Positions 60,367 through 64,000 of a stretch of DNA of 64,000 bases are shown here, one piece after another (position 1 is the stretch's first letter; each line of letters opens with the position of its first letter). The position numbers were made by a program, and so were the translations under genes. The notes under the pieces are model-generated. The model was not told the DNA's origin and did not search any database. It saw only the letters and a program-made list of their open reading frames with translations. Origin of the DNA: Cetobacterium sp050033475 (GTDB taxonomy: Bacteria > Fusobacteriota > Fusobacteriia > Fusobacteriales > Fusobacteriaceae); assembly GCF_050033475.1 (NCBI RefSeq), contig NZ_CP188319.1:992001-1056000 (forward strand). The letters run 5' to 3'.

Positions 60367-61407
60367 TTATATCTTTTCTTTTGGAAAAATATTATTTTTA
60401 TTTAAATAAGCTTCAACTTGTTCTACAGCCTCTTCAATAGTATTATAATTTACATTGCAATTGTATGCATATTTATCAATGCTTTTTTGATAAAGAGGAT
60501 CGTAGTATTTAACCATAAGAATTTCAGAAAGTTCAGCTAATTTATTATCTTGGAATAATTTTAGATACTCTTCATAGTCTTTTTTATCAGCATATCTTCC
60601 AACTTTTTCGATACATTTTAACATATCTTCTGAATTAGCATCAGCATAGTCTTCTAAAATAATATTTACTCTAGTTTTAATAGTAGTTTCTAGCATAAGG
60701 TGTTCTCCTTGAGAAAGAGAATCAAAAATTGATTCTGGAACATAGACATTACCAATTCTTTTGCTTTCACTTTCAGCTAAAACATAGTCAGGTTTATTAG
60801 TATTTAAATAATCAAATACTAAAGATTCAAATCTTTTTTGACTTTGAGGTCTTGCTTCACATAAAGCACCAAAGAAAGAACCTTTATGATCAGCCATTTT
60901 TTCTAAATCCAAAACATTATAACCTTTGGCTTCTAATTGCTGTAAAACTTTTGTTTTTCCAATTCCAGTTTTACCATGTAAAACAATATATTTAATTCCT
61001 TCATTTAACTTAGGGATTTCTTCGAGAATGTAATTTCTATAAGATCTATATCCTCCATCTAATTTCCAACATTTATATCCAAGAGCAGTAAAAAGTGCAG
61101 CGATAGATCCACTTCTCATACCACCTCTTGCACAATAAAATACAAGTCTCCCTTTATTAGATATTGCTTGAACTTCTTTAAAAATACCAGGAAGTCTTTT
61201 AGCAATGGCTTCAATTCCCAGCTCTTTAGCTTTTTCAGGAGAAACTTGTTTATAAGCAGTTCCTACATCGATTCTTTCATCATCTAAAAGTAAAGGTATA
61301 TTTATAGCTCCTGGTATAGCTTCATCGGCAAACTCAGCAGGAGTTCTAACGTCAATTAAAGTCCAATTTTTTTCTTTAATAAGTTTTTCAACTGTAACGA
61401 GATTCAT
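60367..61407 (-). CDS. mnmH: tRNA 2-selenouridine synthase MnmH (SelU/YbbB)
   Basis: This enzyme replaces sulphur with selenium in 2-thiouridine at the wobble position of certain tRNAs. The 346-residue protein has an N-terminal rhodanese domain with the catalytic cysteine C92 in FYCARGGMRSGS, and a P-loop domain with HGKTGIGKTKVLQQL (145-152), as in E. coli SelU. GGAGG precedes the ATG. It needs selenophosphate (SelD) and MnmA-type 2-thiouridine, neither of which is encoded here. It implies that the organism uses selenium. Confidence 0.92.
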   Translation of the reverse strand: MNLVTVEKLIKEKNWTLIDVRTPAEFADEAIPGAINIPLLLDDERIDVGTAYKQVSPEKAKELGIEAIAKRLPGIFKEVQAISNKGRLVFYCARGGMRSGSIAALFTALGYKCWKLDGGYRSYRNYILEEIPKLNEGIKYIVLHGKTGIGKTKVLQQLEAKGYNVLDLEKMADHKGSFFGALCEARPQSQKRFESLVFDYLNTNKPDYVLAESESKRIGNVYVPESIFDSLSQGEHLMLETTIKTRVNIILEDYADANSEDMLKCIEKVGRYADKKDYEEYLKLFQDNKLAELSEILMVKYYDPLYQKSIDKYAYNCNVNYNTIEEAVEQVEAYLNKNNIFPKEKI

Positions 61408-61522
61408 TAATTTTCCTCCATAAAAAAATAAGTATATATATTCTACTATTAAAATAAAAAAAAATGAATATAAATTATATAAATATGATAAAATTTAAAG
61501 AAAAAAAGTAGGAAGAAAACTT

Positions 61523-63415
61523 ATGATGAAGAAAGCTTTGGAATTATTGAAAGAAATTTATGGGTATAATAATTTTAGAAAAGGACAGGAATTTATCATT
61601 GAAGAAGTTTTAAAAAAAAGAGATACTCTTGGTGTAATGAGCACAGGAGGAGGAAAATCTATATGTTATCAAATTCCTGCTTTATTGGGAAAAGGTTTAA
61701 CAATAGTAATTTCTCCATTGATTTCTTTAATGAAAGATCAAGTAGATTCTTTAAAAATAGTTGGAATATCAGCAGGATTTTTAAACTCAACTTTAGATAG
61801 AGATGAATATATAACTTTAATAAAAAGAATACGGCAGGGGTCGATTAAAATATTATATATAGCTCCTGAAAGATTAAATAATGAAAAATTTATTGAAGTT
61901 ATAAAAGGAATAAAAATTTCTATATTAGCTGTGGATGAGGCTCATTGTATTTCTCAATGGGGACATGATTTTAGAAAAAGTTATTTATTAATACCAGAAT
62001 TTATGAAAAAAATAGAGCAGAGACCTCAAATATTAGCTTTGACAGCTACAGCTACTCCAAGAGTTAGAGAGGATATAATAGAAAAGTTAAAAATGGTAAA
62101 TCCTCATATATTTGTGGATAATTTTGATAGAGATAATTTGACATTCAAAGTAGAAAAAGGAGTAGTACCAGAAGCCTTTATAGTGAAATTTTTAGAACGA
62201 AATAAAAATAAGTCTGGAATAATATATGCATCTACTAGGAAAGAGGTAGATAGTCTATATGCTTACTTGCAACTAAAAGGCTTTTCTGTGGGGAAATATC
62301 ATGCAGGAATGGAAGAAAATGATAGGAAAATAACACAAGAGGAATTTATAAAAGATAATATAAAAATTATGGTTGCTACAAATGCCTTTGGAATGGGTAT
62401 AGATAAATCTAATGTAAGATTTGTTATCCATAGGAACATTCCTAAAGATTTAGAAAGCTATTACCAAGAAGCAGGAAGAGCGGGAAGAGATGGTGCTCCT
62501 GGAGAAGCAATATTGTTATTCTATGAGGAAGATATTAAAACCCAAGAGTTTTTAATGGATAATGGAGATAATGGAAATTTAGAATTATTAAAAGAGAAAA
62601 GAAAAAAACTTAATATAATGGAAAATTATGCTTACTATGAAGGGTGTTATCGAGAATATATTTTAAAATATTTTGGAAATAAAGTTTTAAAAAATTATTG
62701 TGGAAATTGTGGAAATTGTAAAAAATTTAAGGATATTGAAAATTTAACAGAGGATGCTCAAAAGGTATTTTCTTGCATAGGAAGAGCAAAAGAAAAAATA
62801 GGAATTTCTACTTTAGTAAATATTTTAATAGGAAAAAAAGATACAAAGATAGAAAAGAAGGAATTTGATAAATTATCTACCTATGGAATTTTTAAGGAAG
62901 ACCAAAGGGAATATTTGGAAGAATTTATAAATTATCTAATATTTCAAGGATATTTAGATCAAGATGCAGGAAGTTTTCCAACTATTAAATTAAATCAAAA
63001 ATCTTTTGAAGTTCTGAAAAATGTAAAAGCTGTTTATAGAAAAAAGAATGAAAAAGTTTATTTTGATTTTTATGAAGACGAAATATTTAAAGAACTTGTA
63101 ACTTTGAGAAAAAAAATAAGTATAGAAGAAAATGTGGCACCATATATAATTTTTTCAGATTTAACTTTAATGGAATTAGCAGAAAAAAAACCTAAAAACA
63201 GATGGGATATGCTGAAAATTAAAGGGATAGGAAATCAAAAATATAAAAATTATGGAGAAAGAATTTTACAGGTAATAAATGAAAATTTAGAAGAAGTAAA
63301 TGATGAATTTTTAACAGAGGAAAAATTAGAAAAATTAAAAACAGTATTAAATTTAAAAATAGACAATAGAAAATTAAAAGAATTTATAAATGAAATAATT
63401 TTTGAAAGGGAGTAA
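61523..63415 (+). CDS. recQ: RecQ family ATP-dependent DNA helicase
   Basis: RecQ unwinds forked and G-quadruplex DNA. The 630-residue protein has Walker A MSTGGGKSICYQIPALL, the DEAH box LAVDEAHCISQWGHDFR, motif VI QEAGRAGRDG, the zinc-binding Cys cluster (CYREYILKYFG…CGNCGNCKKF), a winged-helix region (about 415-510) and a C-terminal HRDC domain (MELAEKKP…MLKIKGIGNQKY). A second ATG at 61526 is also possible. It ends 2 bases before a LolC/E-like gene. Confidence 0.95.
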   Translation: MMKKALELLKEIYGYNNFRKGQEFIIEEVLKKRDTLGVMSTGGGKSICYQIPALLGKGLTIVISPLISLMKDQVDSLKIVGISAGFLNSTLDRDEYITLIKRIRQGSIKILYIAPERLNNEKFIEVIKGIKISILAVDEAHCISQWGHDFRKSYLLIPEFMKKIEQRPQILALTATATPRVREDIIEKLKMVNPHIFVDNFDRDNLTFKVEKGVVPEAFIVKFLERNKNKSGIIYASTRKEVDSLYAYLQLKGFSVGKYHAGMEENDRKITQEEFIKDNIKIMVATNAFGMGIDKSNVRFVIHRNIPKDLESYYQEAGRAGRDGAPGEAILLFYEEDIKTQEFLMDNGDNGNLELLKEKRKKLNIMENYAYYEGCYREYILKYFGNKVLKNYCGNCGNCKKFKDIENLTEDAQKVFSCIGRAKEKIGISTLVNILIGKKDTKIEKKEFDKLSTYGIFKEDQREYLEEFINYLIFQGYLDQDAGSFPTIKLNQKSFEVLKNVKAVYRKKNEKVYFDFYEDEIFKELVTLRKKISIEENVAPYIIFSDLTLMELAEKKPKNRWDMLKIKGIGNQKYKNYGERILQVINENLEEVNDEFLTEEKLEKLKTVLNLKIDNRKLKEFINEIIFERE

Positions 63416-63417
63416 GA

Positions 63418-64000
63418 ATGCTTGAATTTTTTATAGCTAAAAAACATATTTTTGAAAAGAAAAAACAAAGTTTTATTGCAGCTATGGGAGTTGCAATAGG
63501 AGTCATAGTATTGACTGTATCCATAGGAATTTCCAATGGATTAGATAAAAATATGATAAATAGTATTCTATCAATGACTAGTCATGTTTTAGTTTTAGGT
63601 AGAGGTGGAGAAATTACTGAATATAATAAATTAGCTTCAAATATTGATGAACTATCAGGAGTAAAGGGAGCAGTTCCTAAAATTTCAACTCAAGGTATTT
63701 TAAAATATAAGGGGATATTTGGAGATTATGTATCTGGAGTAAAAGTAGAAGGGCTAGATTTAAAAAGTGCAGAAAAAGCTATGGATTTAAATAAAAAAAT
63801 AATTCATGGAATAATTAATCCAGATGATAATAAAGGAATTATTATAGGAAATGAACTATATAAAAGTTTAGGAGCAAATTTAGGAGATACAATAACATTA
63901 GTTTCTGCTGATGGAAAAGATTTTAATATGAAAATAGAAGCAGTTTTTCAAAGTGGTTATTATGATTATGATACAAGTATGGTTATAATTCCTTTAAAAA
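63418..64000 (+). CDS. LolC/LolE-like lipoprotein-releasing ABC permease, N-terminal part
   Basis: The frame opens at the ATG at 63418 (after AAAGGGAG) and runs to the window edge, 194 residues without a stop codon, so the gene continues beyond. It begins MLEFFIAKKHIFEKKKQSF, then one membrane helix (AAMGVAIGVIVLTVSIGISNG) and a periplasmic domain with SHVLVLGR and GIIIGNELYKSLGANLGDTITLV, typical of FtsX-like LolC/LolE permeases. These extract lipoproteins from the inner membrane. It is 2 bases from recQ. The ATPase LolD would be expected downstream. Confidence 0.82.
   Translation, partial: MLEFFIAKKHIFEKKKQSFIAAMGVAIGVIVLTVSIGISNGLDKNMINSILSMTSHVLVLGRGGEITEYNKLASNIDELSGVKGAVPKISTQGILKYKGIFGDYVSGVKVEGLDLKSAEKAMDLNKKIIHGIINPDDNKGIIIGNELYKSLGANLGDTITLVSADGKDFNMKIEAVFQSGYYDYDTSMVIIPLK

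Noticed and set aside
1..64000. Insertion sequences, prophage genes, integrases, CRISPR arrays, tRNA genes
   Set aside because: No transposase, integrase, phage structural protein, cas gene, direct-repeat array or tRNA cloverleaf was found; the window looks like stable housekeeping DNA.

Overview
The window is a gene-dense, AT-rich bacterial chromosome segment with no mobile element, CRISPR array or tRNA gene that I could recognise. The likely host is a fermentative Gram-negative of the Fusobacteriota (Fusobacterium, Cetobacterium or Ilyobacter type). The evidence is the strong A/T and AGA-arginine codon bias, LPS-export genes (lptA-like, lptB, lptF, lptG), a Na+-pump oxaloacetate decarboxylase with a citrate-fermentation cluster, and Clostridium-like enzymes (ornithine/alanine racemase family, formate-THF ligase) beside outer-membrane genes. 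Genus is not determinable by reading alone.

Layout. 1-6.4 kb: end of an lptA/lptC-like gene, lptB, alaS, ruvX, secD, secF. 6.5-15.9 kb: alr, an RlmI-type methyltransferase, cvpA, lptF, lptG, an M16 peptidase, dut, rodA/ftsW, an RluA-family pseudouridine synthase and a GntR regulator. 16-26.7 kb: a complete citrate-fermentation island. It holds a 2HCT transporter, oxaloacetate decarboxylase subunits (alpha, gamma, a separate biotin carrier, beta), citrate lyase citD-citE-citF, and convergently citXG, citC and a chorismate-mutase-like gene. 26.8-33.2 kb: accD, accA, pfkA, a small coiled-coil protein, recR, a DUF134/NifX-like protein and fhs. 33.3-37.9 kb: a PLP racemase and the biotin operon bioF-bioG-bioC with a class V aminotransferase. 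37.9-52.1 kb: uvrA, ruvA, phoH-like, secG, rarA, hisS, aspS, a free-standing structured RNA (6S-like), argS, rapZ, uvrC. 52.1-58.1 kb: a lipoprotein paired with a GAF-PP2C phosphatase, then a nucleoside-type ABC transporter. 58.2-64 kb: yqhQ, sfsA, a Cys-rich protein, a solitary 5S rRNA gene with its own promoter, mnmH (selU), a RecQ helicase and the start of a LolC/E-like permease.

How the genes work together. The island imports citrate, cleaves it to acetate and oxaloacetate with citrate lyase, and decarboxylates oxaloacetate with a biotin-dependent Na+ pump. The accessory genes citC, citX and citG make and acetylate the lyase prosthetic group. The two forward transcription units (citS, and oadA to citF) each have a promoter followed by a related palindromic element (shared core CTGTATAC), and a GntR/FCD regulator gene sits directly upstream, which suggests a local regulon. 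Biotin is needed by the decarboxylase and by acetyl-CoA carboxylase (accDA here), and a biotin operon lies 8 kb away.

Nothing here is clearly a new system. The best second looks are: the chorismate-mutase protein with a degenerate C-terminal half tied to citC; the 6S-like RNA between aspS and argS; the solitary 5S gene whose -35 box lies in the preceding gene; the long palindromes at the fhs and DUF134 gene promoters; and an unknown lipoprotein overlapping a PP2C phosphatase.
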